DNA of 7,935 bases from Propionibacteriaceae bacterium (GCA_031260385.1 JAIRKB010000270.1:1-7935), one strand, 5' to 3'. Positions 1-5,553 are shown, counted from the stretch's first letter. The notes: generated by a model not told the origin, from the sequence alone. A program made the numbers and translations.

Positions 1-1
1 G

Positions 2-247
2 AGCTATGGCAATCGACTGGTCATCGACCACGGCATTATTGACGGTAAACATGTCGTTGTCAGCCATAATCACCTCTCCGGGTCTCTGGTGAAGCCCGGC
101 GCGCAAGTAGAGCAGGGGCAACCGGTTGCGCAAGTTGGTTCCTCTGGGGCTTCGACGGGCTGTCACAATCACTACATGATCTGGATGGATGGCCAGATCG
201 TTGATCCAACCCCCTATGTCGGAAAGCCGCGTGGCTACGGCAATTAG
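2..247 (+). CDS. C-terminal part of a secreted M23-family metallopeptidase (5' end outside window)
   Basis: The reading frame enters the window open and ends at TAG 245-247, giving 81 residues. It reads as the last part of an M23 (LytM/lysostaphin-type) zinc peptidase, a family that cuts peptidoglycan cross-bridges or stem peptides. The central His (in SHNHLSG) and the terminal HxH (in TGCHNHY) are visible; the HxxxD zinc pair would lie upstream of the window. By eye about two thirds of the residues match the C-terminus of the next gene, with the same Cys before HNH and the same MDGQ-V-P-PY ending, so the two are tandem paralogues. This copy has an extra tail after PYV (GKPRGYGN). Coiled coil and signal peptide cannot be seen here. 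Family assignment is firm; the exact substrate is unknown. Confidence 0.9.
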   Translation, partial: SYGNRLVIDHGIIDGKHVVVSHNHLSGSLVKPGAQVEQGQPVAQVGSSGASTGCHNHYMIWMDGQIVDPTPYVGKPRGYGN

Positions 248-314
248 GCGCCCGTGCTGGCCGTTCTCAGGCTTCCTTAGAAAAGCATTTCCCCTCATAA
301 TTTGATTCCATAAG

Positions 315-320
315 TATAAT
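315..320 (+). promoter_or_regulatory. Isolated perfect -10 hexamer TATAAT
   Basis: A perfect TATAAT lies in the 188-base gap between the two M23 genes. No convincing -35 hexamer sits 16-18 bases upstream (that stretch is around CCCTCA) and there is no TGn extension. It could give a longer leader for the gene at 436, but the TTGACA/TAGGCT pair further down is a better candidate. Apart from these promoter signals and the dyad, I see nothing in 248-435; no clear terminator follows the first gene. Confidence 0.25.
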
Positions 321-361
321 TGCTTGTCGAGAGCTAAGACACGCGGAAGAGTGCCCTACGT

Positions 362-390
362 TTGACAGTTTCCTGAGGATCGCTTAGGCT
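362..390 (+). promoter_or_regulatory. Promoter of the M23 gene: TTGACA, 17-bp spacer, TAGGCT
   Basis: A perfect -35 hexamer TTGACA (362-367) is separated by 17 bases from TAGGCT (385-390), which fits the actinobacterial housekeeping-sigma TAnnnT -10 pattern. Transcription would begin near 396-398, leaving a leader of about 40 bases before the ATG at 436. The -10 box sits inside the CTGAG/CTCAG dyad, so a protein bound there would interfere with, or assist, polymerase. Position and spacing are seen; activity is inferred. Confidence 0.6.
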
Positions 391-399
391 TTTCTCAGG
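372..399 (+). promoter_or_regulatory. Dyad CCTGAG-N16-CTCAGG across the -10 region (candidate operator)
   Basis: CCTGAG (372-377) and CTCAGG (394-399) are perfect inverted arms with a 16-base spacer that contains the -10 box. The same arrangement with an identical 16-base spacer occurs before the NlpC/P60 gene (1522-1547). The spacers also resemble each other (both contain ATC, CTTAG and TTT in register). Arm centres are about 22 bases apart, roughly two helical turns, which suits a dimeric regulator. The regulator is unknown; it does not match any site I can name. Confidence 0.5.
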
Positions 400-435
400 G
401 TCTAAACGGGCAACTGGAAGGTTCGGATAAGTAAG

Positions 436-1488
436 ATGGTAGTAAAGGTAGTTAAGCGAGCGCTCGTTGGCATTTTGGGGACAGCGTTAGCAATATCCGT
501 CGGATTTGGCGCCCACGTCGCCCAAGCCGACACTTCGTACGCTGGTATGTCGACCTCGCAATTGCGCGAGGCTCTTGACGCACTCGACCAAGAGCAAGCG
601 GAACTAGCAATCGAGCGGGCGACCGCCGAAGAAAAGCTCGCTGCCGCTAAAGAGCAGCTCAAGACGACCAAGGCGCAACTAGCCGACCACCGCGAAAGAC
701 TCCAGGATATGGAATCGCAGGCGGCGCAGTTTGCCCTTCAGCGTTATCAAGATCGGGGAATGTCCACCACTGCGATCCTGCTGACCTCCGGTGGTAACGG
801 CGACATCGTTGAGAAAATGACGGTCATGCAGCAGGTTACAAATGCCGCCGACTCACTCATCACCAGCCTGCTACTCGCTCAATCGACCTTGACTGAGCTT
901 GAGTTAACCGAACAGAACGCCGTCAATGTGATTGAGGCGGAACGGGCCGCCATTGCCGCCTCCGAAGCCGAGTCAATCGCCAAGTCGGCCAAGATCGTCG
1001 CCCTACTCGACCAAATGGCCCGAGCCGCGGCGGCCTCGTCAGCCCTGTCTTCCGGTCACGTCTCGGCTTCGAGCGCCTCAATCCTGCCTTCAGGATCACT
1101 GCGCTCGCCGATGAGCCGTTACGTCATCACCGATTACTATGGCATGCGTGTCCATCCCTTCACTGGTGGCTGGACCTTCCACGATGCGATGGATCTAGCA
1201 GCGCCTTGTGGGACCGCCATCACAGCCCCGGCCAATGGGGTGGTGACCGATTACTACTGGGGTGGCTCCTACGGTAACCGGATCATCATCGACCATGGCT
1301 GGATCGGTGGCAAACACGTCGTAACGAGCTCTAACCATCTATCGGGCGCCGCCGTCAGCGTTGGCTCGGTAGTCTCCCAAGGTCAGGTAGTGGCCTACGT
1401 TGGCACGACTGGGTCTTCAACCGGTTGTCACAACCACTATCAGATCTACATGGATGGCCAAACTGTAAACCCGTCGCCTTATATCTAG
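436..1488 (+). CDS. Secreted coiled-coil M23 peptidase (peptidoglycan hydrolase, EnvC-like architecture)
   Basis: This encodes a 350-residue exported murein hydrolase. Residues 1-31 are a Sec signal peptide (basic KVVKR start, hydrophobic core, likely cleavage AQA|D). Residues 37-190 are Ala/Glu/Gln/Leu-rich helices in two coiled-coil segments with a QDRG block between them. A Ser/Ala linker follows (about 195-225). The M23 domain fills about 228-350: HP in MRVHP, zinc pair H249xxxD253, H301 in NHL, and H332-N-H334. All LytM-type zinc and catalytic residues are present, so it should be active rather than a degenerate activator. Cys residues before HNH and in PCGT could pair. The helical module matches that of the NlpC/P60 gene downstream, whereas the catalytic domain matches the fragment upstream. 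Coiled-coil hydrolases of this layout are typically controlled by FtsEX; applying that here is inference. ATG 436 is preceded by GGAAGG (416-421), unusually far upstream. Confidence 0.92.
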   Translation: MVVKVVKRALVGILGTALAISVGFGAHVAQADTSYAGMSTSQLREALDALDQEQAELAIERATAEEKLAAAKEQLKTTKAQLADHRERLQDMESQAAQFALQRYQDRGMSTTAILLTSGGNGDIVEKMTVMQQVTNAADSLITSLLLAQSTLTELELTEQNAVNVIEAERAAIAASEAESIAKSAKIVALLDQMARAAAASSALSSGHVSASSASILPSGSLRSPMSRYVITDYYGMRVHPFTGGWTFHDAMDLAAPCGTAITAPANGVVTDYYWGGSYGNRIIIDHGWIGGKHVVTSSNHLSGAAVSVGSVVSQGQVVAYVGTTGSSTGCHNHYQIYMDGQTVNPSPYI

Positions 1489-1494
1489 TCCAAC

Positions 1495-1516
1495 ACCCCG
1501 TGAGACTGGTCGGGGT
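1495..1516 (+). terminator. Weak hairpin between the M23 and NlpC/P60 genes
   Basis: ACCCCG (1495-1500) can pair with CGGGGT (1511-1516) across a 10-base loop, starting 7 bases after the M23 stop codon. There is no T-run after it, so it is a poor intrinsic terminator. It may slow or partly end transcription, or be part of the upstream promoter region of the next gene. Confidence 0.3.
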
Positions 1517-1521
1517 TACGG

Positions 1522-1547
1522 CTGAGTATCCCTTAGAATTTCCTCAG
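1522..1547 (+). promoter_or_regulatory. Promoter region of the NlpC/P60 gene: dyad CTGAG-N16-CTCAG around TAGAAT
   Basis: CTGAG (1522-1526) and CTCAG (1543-1547) form the same dyad with the same 16-base spacer as upstream of the M23 gene. The spacer holds TAGAAT (1534-1539), a good -10 hexamer. No clear -35 hexamer is seen 17 bases upstream, which suggests help from an activator or a -10-driven promoter. Transcription would begin near 1545, giving a leader of about 20 bases that includes the GGAAGG ribosome-binding site. Confidence 0.5.
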
Positions 1548-1554
1548 ATAACTT

Positions 1555-1560
1555 GGAAGG
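1555..1560 (+). promoter_or_regulatory. Ribosome-binding site GGAAGG that decides the NlpC/P60 start
   Basis: GGAAGG ends 6 bases before the ATG at 1567 but only 3 bases before the ATG at 1564. Normal spacing favours the second ATG. The same GGAAGG motif follows the dyad in the M23 gene leader. Confidence 0.6.
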
Positions 1561-1566
1561 TAGATG

Positions 1567-2556
1567 ATGACTCGTTTACACCGCCCCATCGCGGTTGTCA
1601 TTGCCGCGTTCCTTGTCGTCAGCCTTGGCTGGCTGGCTCCGGCCCAGGCCGATGAACTGAGCGATGCTAAGGAAACCCTGGAGAAACTCCAAGGTGAGGC
1701 GAGCCAAGCCAATGAAGACTACAACGCGGTCAAGGAGAGGCTAGACGCCGCCGAAGCCAGACTAGTTCAGATCAAATCCGATCTAGAGGCTCAGGTGATC
1801 AGGGTCGCAGAGCTCCGTGAGCAGGCGGTGGTTGTCACTCTTCAGCAATTCCAGGATCGCGGCGTCGCCGCCACCGTCGTGTTGTTAAGTTCGTCTAGTC
1901 AAGACGAGATGATCAACCGCTTAACGGTCTCCTCTCAGGTGGCTAATACCACCCAAACCCTGCTCGCCGCCTACACCTTGGGGCAGTCGTCCTTGGCGGA
2001 GCTGAGGATTGAGCAAGACAATCAGATCGCCTTGATCGAAGCCGAGAAGGCCCGGATGGCGGAGCTAAAAGAAGCCGCTGCCGCCAAGGTCGCTGAGGCC
2101 GAACGCCTAGTTGCTCGCTTGACCGCCGCCCAGCAGGCCGGTCTCGGTGGGGCGTGGGCTTGGAATAGTGATGTCTACGGTCCACCGCCGCCCGTCCAAA
2201 ACGGGGCCGCTGCCCAAGCGGTTGTCAACTACGTGATGTCTAAGGTTGGCCAGCCCTACGTCTGGGGTGGCGAAGGTCCCTGGGGTTACGACTGCTCTGG
2301 TTTGACGATGATGGCTTACCGGGCCGTAGGCATCGGCTTACCGCACGGTTCGATGAGCCAGTTCCGCTATGGTGTGCCGGTGCCAAAGTCCGACCTCCAG
2401 CCAGGTGACCTCGTCTTCTTCTACTCTGGTCCCGGGCACGTCGGCATCTATGTCGGTGGTGGCATGATCGTGGACGCTCGTAACGAGTCCGTCGGAATCG
2501 TCTACGCCCCCCTCGAAGGCGGCATGTCCTACGTCGGCGCCCGCCGCCTCCTCTGA
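1567..2556 (+). CDS. Secreted coiled-coil NlpC/P60 endopeptidase (RipC-like)
   Basis: This encodes a 329-residue exported cysteine peptidase of the kind that cleaves D-Glu to diamino-acid bonds in peptidoglycan stem peptides. Residues 1-28 are a signal peptide (cleavage APAQA|DE). Residues 30-190 form two helical coiled-coil segments around an LQQFQDRG block that matches the M23 gene upstream. A Trp/Pro linker (W199, PPPP 206-209) leads to the NlpC/P60 domain at about 213-329: C243 in YDCSGLT, H291 in GPGHVGIY, and D303 twelve residues later, where E. coli Spr has His and M. tuberculosis RipA has Glu. The layout is that of RipC (Rv2190c), CwlO and PcsB, which are activated by FtsX; control by FtsEX is inferred. 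An acyltransferase and aroG lie downstream, as near ripC in M. tuberculosis. An ATG at 1564 would add one residue. Family is firm, the RipC orthology less so. Confidence 0.92.
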   Translation: MTRLHRPIAVVIAAFLVVSLGWLAPAQADELSDAKETLEKLQGEASQANEDYNAVKERLDAAEARLVQIKSDLEAQVIRVAELREQAVVVTLQQFQDRGVAATVVLLSSSSQDEMINRLTVSSQVANTTQTLLAAYTLGQSSLAELRIEQDNQIALIEAEKARMAELKEAAAAKVAEAERLVARLTAAQQAGLGGAWAWNSDVYGPPPPVQNGAAAQAVVNYVMSKVGQPYVWGGEGPWGYDCSGLTMMAYRAVGIGLPHGSMSQFRYGVPVPKSDLQPGDLVFFYSGPGHVGIYVGGGMIVDARNESVGIVYAPLEGGMSYVGARRLL

Positions 2557-2586
2557 TTTTTGGCCAAATTCTTGGACTTGTCTCAA

Positions 2587-2603
2587 CCGGGGCATTAACC
2601 CGG
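2587..2603. terminator. Short GC hairpin between convergent genes
   Basis: CCGGG (2587-2591) pairs with CCCGG (2599-2603) around GCATTAA in the 51-base gap between the stop of the NlpC/P60 gene and the stop of the minus-strand gene. A 10-base palindrome TTTGGCCAAA (2559-2568) lies in the same gap. Placement suggests a shared, possibly bidirectional, end-of-transcript signal. The stems are short and no long T-run follows, so this is tentative. Confidence 0.35.
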
Positions 2604-2607
2604 GCTG

Positions 2608-2988
2608 CTAGATTTCGCCCTCGTCATCAGTTTCCTGCGGTAGATGGGTGACCACCCACAAGCAAACCCCCACTCCGACACAGAAACCAATCACCCCAAT
2701 CCAACCAACCCAGTCCGGAGTATTGCGCGCAATAATCTTTAGCACCGCCAAGATCACCCCCAAAGCGATCAACCGTAACCCCCAACGCATCGGCCCGGTC
2801 ACCGCCCAAATACTGGCTTCGATCTCCCGATAGCTCTCATCGTCATCGTAAAGATTGAGCTGAAAGTCCTCTTGGGGCGGTGGGGGAGGTACGGGCAGAG
2901 GTGCCGGCGACCATGCCTCAGCAAACTCCGTCTCAACAATGTCGGCGAACCGCGCGTCCTCATCCTTCACAACTTCGATACTACCCAA
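2608..2988 (-). CDS. Small two-helix membrane protein with Pro-rich N-terminal region, function unknown
   Basis: The frame encodes 126 residues. An acidic N-terminus (1-25) is followed by a proline-rich stretch (28-38, with five consecutive prolines), an acidic YDDDESYREIE segment (47-57), and two hydrophobic helices at about 69-87 and 94-115. It ends with an acidic tail (ETDDEGEI). I do not recognise the family with certainty; small Pro-rich two-helix membrane proteins are common in actinobacteria and usually annotated as hypothetical. The start is TTG at 2988, with a GTG at 2970 as an alternative; neither has a strong ribosome-binding site, so the N-terminus is uncertain. The gene converges with the NlpC/P60 gene and diverges from plsC across an 86-base gap. 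The charge pattern and membrane segments argue that it is real. Confidence 0.75.
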   Translation of the reverse strand: MGSIEVVKDEDARFADIVETEFAEAWSPAPLPVPPPPPQEDFQLNLYDDDESYREIEASIWAVTGPMRWGLRLIALGVILAVLKIIARNTPDWVGWIGVIGFCVGVGVCLWVVTHLPQETDDEGEI

Positions 2989-3074
2989 CTTTGTGGTCGC
3001 TGCGGCGAACTTCCACCTTGACTGTTCGTTAGCGGGCGTGGTTTCTCGATGAGGATTGGACTCACAGTAGACTG

Positions 3075-3794
3075 ATGGGGATGTTCTACTGGTTTATTAA
3101 GATCCTGCTGATCCCCTTGGCGACGATATTGTTTTGGCCGAAGGTGACTGGGCGTGAGAACATTCCCGCGACAGGGCCGGCGATAATCTTTGGCAATCAC
3201 CTGGGGATTGGGGAGGCCTTCCTGGTCCCGGGCTTTGTTCGGCCGAAGATGGTTTTTCCGGTCAAAGGGGAGATCTTTAATGGTGGCGGTCCCTTCAAGC
3301 GGTTTGGGGCTTGGTTCTTGAAGGCGATTGGGATGGTGCCGATGGATCGGACGGGCGGGCGTTCGGCCTCGGATGCCCTGGGGTCGATCTCGGGAGTCCT
3401 CGAAAATGGTGGCTTCGTCGGGTTCTTCCCCGAAGGGCACCGGTCGCCAGATGGTCGACTCTATCGTGGGCGTACGGGGATCGCCCGGCTAGCGATCCAA
3501 AACGATGCCGTGCTCGTGCCGCTAGGCTGCTTTGGGACGCGATTCGTCCGCAAATGGCTGCCGTGGCCCTGGCTCTTCCGTCCCGAGTTGCGGTTCAGTG
3601 AACCATTTAAACTGCCGGCCGAAATGGTCGAAGCCTTTAACACGGCCACCGACGCGACGGTCGCGGGGCAGGTCTTGCGGGAGGCGACCGATTATGCGAT
3701 GCGCCGGGTCCAGGCCATTACCGGCCAAGAGTGGGTCGATGAATACTCCCTCAACCCCAAGAAGGCCAAGCGTAAGGATAATAAGGTTTCGTGA
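3075..3794 (+). CDS. plsC: PlsC-like 1-acylglycerol-3-phosphate acyltransferase with an HX4E motif
   Basis: This encodes 239 residues of the AGPAT/LPLAT fold, which moves an acyl chain onto lysophosphatidate to make phosphatidate at the membrane. A hydrophobic segment at about 4-21 should anchor it. The blocks appear in order: GNH42LGIGE47 (motif I), VPMDRTGG (about 88-95, motif II), FFPE120GHRS (motif III), LYRGRTGIARLA, then VPLG (motif IV). Two positions are odd: the family's HX4D is HX4E here, and EGTRS is EGHRS. The basic C-terminus (KKAKRKDNK) is a plain tail. The stop TGA overlaps the ATG of aroG, so both are probably translated from one mRNA; the pairing resembles Rv2182c/Rv2178c in M. 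tuberculosis. The ATG at 3075 lacks a good ribosome-binding site; another ATG lies at 3081. The acyl acceptor cannot be read from sequence, and another acyltransferase role is possible. Confidence 0.85.
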   Translation: MGMFYWFIKILLIPLATILFWPKVTGRENIPATGPAIIFGNHLGIGEAFLVPGFVRPKMVFPVKGEIFNGGGPFKRFGAWFLKAIGMVPMDRTGGRSASDALGSISGVLENGGFVGFFPEGHRSPDGRLYRGRTGIARLAIQNDAVLVPLGCFGTRFVRKWLPWPWLFRPELRFSEPFKLPAEMVEAFNTATDATVAGQVLREATDYAMRRVQAITGQEWVDEYSLNPKKAKRKDNKVS

Positions 3795-5170
3795 TGGATG
3801 GCGTACCAACATTAGCGGCCCTGCGTGAGTTGGGGCCTTTACATCAACCGGTCTATGAGGATTCGGTTCTACTTGAGCGGGTGATCGAGCAACTGCGCAC
3901 CCTGCCCCCACTGGTCTTTGCCGGCGAATGTGACGCCCTGAAAGCCAAGATTGCCGATGCCGCTGAAGGGCGAGCTTTTGTCCTACAAGGCGGCGATTGC
4001 GCTGAGACCTTTGCCGCTTTGACGGCTGGATCGATTCGGGGGCGACTGCGTGTCCTGCTGTCGATGGCGGTAGTTTTGACCTACGCCGCTGAGGTGCCGG
4101 TGGTCAAGATCGGGCGGATGGCTGGGCAGTTCGCTAAGCCACGATCATCGAGCATCGAGACCCGTGATGGGGTAATCCTGCCGGCTTATCAGGGTGACGC
4201 CATCAATGGGTTCGACTTCGACGCCCAGTCTCGGCGCCCCGATCCGGCGCGGATGCTTCAGGTTTATCACGCCTCGGCGGCGACCCTCAATCTGGTGCGT
4301 GCCTTCGCCAAAGGGGGGTTCGCTGACCTGCGTACGATCCATTCCTGGAATGCCGACTTCGTACGCCAGGCTGGGGTCTCCACCCGGTACGAGCAGCTGA
4401 CCGCCGAAATCAATCGGGCTTTGGCTTTCATGATCGCTTGCGGGGTTGACGATCAATCATTTAGGACGGTAGATGTCTTCGCTAGTCATGAGGCGTTGAT
4501 CATCGACTATGAGCATGCTTTGACCCGGATCGATTCGCGGACCCTGCGGCCTTACAATGTTGGCGGCCATCTGCTTTGGATCGGCGACCGGACCCGGCAG
4601 CGTGATGGGGCCCACGTCGAACTGCTGGCTAGTTTGCGTAATCCTTTGGGGCTGAAGGTTGGCCCGAGTGCCTCTCCGCGCGAGGTCGTTGAACTGGTGG
4701 AGCGGATTGATCCGGATGGCGAACCCGGACGTTTGACCGTGATCTCGCGGATGGGCCGGTCTAGGATCCGTGAACTGCTGCCGCCAATCGTTGAGGCGGT
4801 TGAGGCGACTGGGCGTAAGGTTTGTTGGGTTTGTGATCCTATGCATGGGAATACTTTTGCGACGACTAATGGGTTTAAGACGCGATCGTTTGCCGATGTG
4901 GTTGACGAGGTTAATGGGTTCTTTGATGTTCATGCGAAACTGGGGACTTGGCCGGGGGGGATCCATATTGAGCTTACTGGGGATGATGTTACGGAGTGTG
5001 TTGGCGGGGTTGGCGAGCTCTCTGAGCTTGATCTGACTTCTCGGTATGAAACATTGTGTGATCCACGGTTGAACCGGGCGCAGTCGATTGAGTTGGCATT
5101 TATGGTGGCGGATCGGTTGTCGGCGATGGAACGTAAGACTACTTCGGAGTATGTTGGTCTCGATTTTTAG
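3794..5170 (+). CDS. aroG: Class II 3-deoxy-D-arabino-heptulosonate 7-phosphate (DAHP) synthase
   Basis: This 458-residue cytosolic enzyme joins phosphoenolpyruvate and erythrose 4-phosphate to make DAHP, the first step of the shikimate pathway. Blocks shared with M. tuberculosis AroG run along its length: LQGGDCAETF, VVKxxRxAGQ, SHEAL, WIGxRTRQ, RMG, CDPMHGNT, GGIHxE, TGxxVTEC, CDPRLN. The metal ligands are C69, H351, E393 and D423, at a constant offset of 18 from C87, H369, E411 and D441 of the mycobacterial enzyme. PEP-binding R108, K288 and R319 match R126, K306 and R337. The N-terminus is about 18 residues shorter and the C-terminus has an extra tail of roughly 18 (after VADRL). I prefer ATG 3794, in TGATG with the plsC stop, with AAGG (3783-3786) seven bases upstream; GTG 3791 would add one residue. 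From about 4800 the codons turn markedly G/T-ending. Assignment is secure. Confidence 0.97.
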   Translation: MDGVPTLAALRELGPLHQPVYEDSVLLERVIEQLRTLPPLVFAGECDALKAKIADAAEGRAFVLQGGDCAETFAALTAGSIRGRLRVLLSMAVVLTYAAEVPVVKIGRMAGQFAKPRSSSIETRDGVILPAYQGDAINGFDFDAQSRRPDPARMLQVYHASAATLNLVRAFAKGGFADLRTIHSWNADFVRQAGVSTRYEQLTAEINRALAFMIACGVDDQSFRTVDVFASHEALIIDYEHALTRIDSRTLRPYNVGGHLLWIGDRTRQRDGAHVELLASLRNPLGLKVGPSASPREVVELVERIDPDGEPGRLTVISRMGRSRIRELLPPIVEAVEATGRKVCWVCDPMHGNTFATTNGFKTRSFADVVDEVNGFFDVHAKLGTWPGGIHIELTGDDVTECVGGVGELSELDLTSRYETLCDPRLNRAQSIELAFMVADRLSAMERKTTSEYVGLDF

Positions 5171-5274
5171 TGGGGGATAGGCGCCGGGACTGTTGGGCGG
5201 AGGTCGTTGCGCGCGGCGGGTCTACGACCCTACCACCGCGCTCACTTCACTTCGAAAACGGCGCTCGCACGCCT

Positions 5275-5294
5275 AAATCGTTGCACGATTTTTT
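5275..5294 (+). terminator. Hairpin with T-run inside the inverted-repeat element
   Basis: AAATCGT (5275-5281), loop TGC, ACGATTT (5285-5291), then three more T, giving six T in a row at 5289-5294. The shape is that of an intrinsic terminator on the + strand, about 100 bases after aroG. The stem is AT-rich and short (7 bp), so strength is doubtful. Its placement inside the inverted-repeat element means formation may compete with the 30-bp closing stem. Confidence 0.5.
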
Positions 5295-5297
5295 CTC

Positions 5298-5322
5298 GTA
5301 CTTGGCACCAGAGGTGCCGTAC
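5298..5322. other. Strong hairpin GGCACC-AGA-GGTGCC with flanking GTAC arms
   Basis: GGCACC (5304-5309) pairs with GGTGCC (5313-5318) over a 3-base AGA loop. Outside it GTAC (5298-5301) can pair with GTAC (5319-5322), leaving a TT bulge. It is the most GC-rich inner stem of the inverted-repeat element and is symmetric, so it could form on either strand. Confidence 0.6.
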
Positions 5323-5380
5323 ATTCGCAAGCTCATGTATCCTCCGCCCAACAGTCCCGGCGCCTATCCCTATGTGGCGG

Positions 5381-5495
5381 CGACTAGAGGGGTCCCAACG
5401 CAATTTCCGGGGTGGGGGCGACGAGAGGGGTTCCAACGCCTTTCAATGGGTGGGGGGCGACGAGGCTGACCCATCGCCTTTCAATGGGTGGGGGT
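5381..5495 (+). repeat. Three imperfect G-rich tandem repeats of 38-39 bases
   Basis: Units begin with CGAC at 5381, 5419 and 5458. Each has CGAC-(T/G)AG, a run near GGGG or GCTGACC, a CAACGC/CATCGC block, a CTTTCAATGGG-like block, and a closing G-run. Units two and three share an identical 19-base stretch (CGCCTTTCAATGGGTGGGG). A degenerate fourth CGAC lies at 5500. Multiple runs of four to six G close together could support G-quadruplex formation on the + strand. Short overlapping frames here look like chance ORFs. The rest of the gap to 5550 shows nothing else I recognise. Confidence 0.75.
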
Positions 5496-5553
5496 GCTGC
5501 GACTCGTCAACGTAGGATTCCTGGAAGTTGAACTGAGGACTTGACCCAACGGC

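Larger units (their letters stand above)
5174..5370. repeat. 197-base element bounded by a perfect 30-base inverted repeat
   Basis: Bases 5174-5203 are the exact reverse complement of 5341-5370, with 137 bases between them; flanking bases stop matching at once on both sides. The left arm begins 3 bases after the aroG stop. The interior has no convincing gene but several nested stems: GCGCGG/CCGCGC (5211-5216/5236-5241) enclosing GGGT/ACCC (5218-5221/5227-5230), GGCG/CGCC (5260-5263/5270-5273), a T-run hairpin (5275-5294) and a strong hairpin (5298-5322). As RNA this would be a multibranched structure closed by a 30-bp stem. It could be a MITE or IS relic with terminal repeats, or a structured RNA in the aroG 3' region. 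No clear target-site duplication is seen (TAGTGG left, TATGTGG right, not exact). Confidence 0.85.

Noticed and set aside
3018..3046. TTGACT at 3018-3023 as a promoter for plsC
   Set aside because: The -35 resembles the consensus, but no TAnnnT hexamer lies 16-19 bases downstream; the promoter of plsC-aroG remains unplaced.
2967..3440. Minus-strand open frame of 157 codons opposite plsC
   Set aside because: It overlaps both plsC and the start of the minus-strand membrane-protein gene in another frame and has no recognisable features.
4457..4966. Minus-strand open frame of 169 codons opposite aroG
   Set aside because: It is antisense to a fully conserved class II DAHP synthase and has no family features.
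5167..5377. Target-site duplication flanking the inverted-repeat element
   Set aside because: The flanks TAGTGG and TATGTGG are similar but not equal and do not align at the repeat ends, so transposition is not proven.
5381..5495. CRISPR array
   Set aside because: The units are adjacent without unique spacers and are imperfect along their whole length; no cas gene is in the window.
5170..5515. Open frames of about 100 codons on both strands in the gap after aroG
   Set aside because: They run through the inverted repeat and the tandem repeats, overlap each other in different frames, are rich in Arg, Gly and Pro as expected from GC-rich repeats, and lack good ribosome-binding sites or recognisable motifs.
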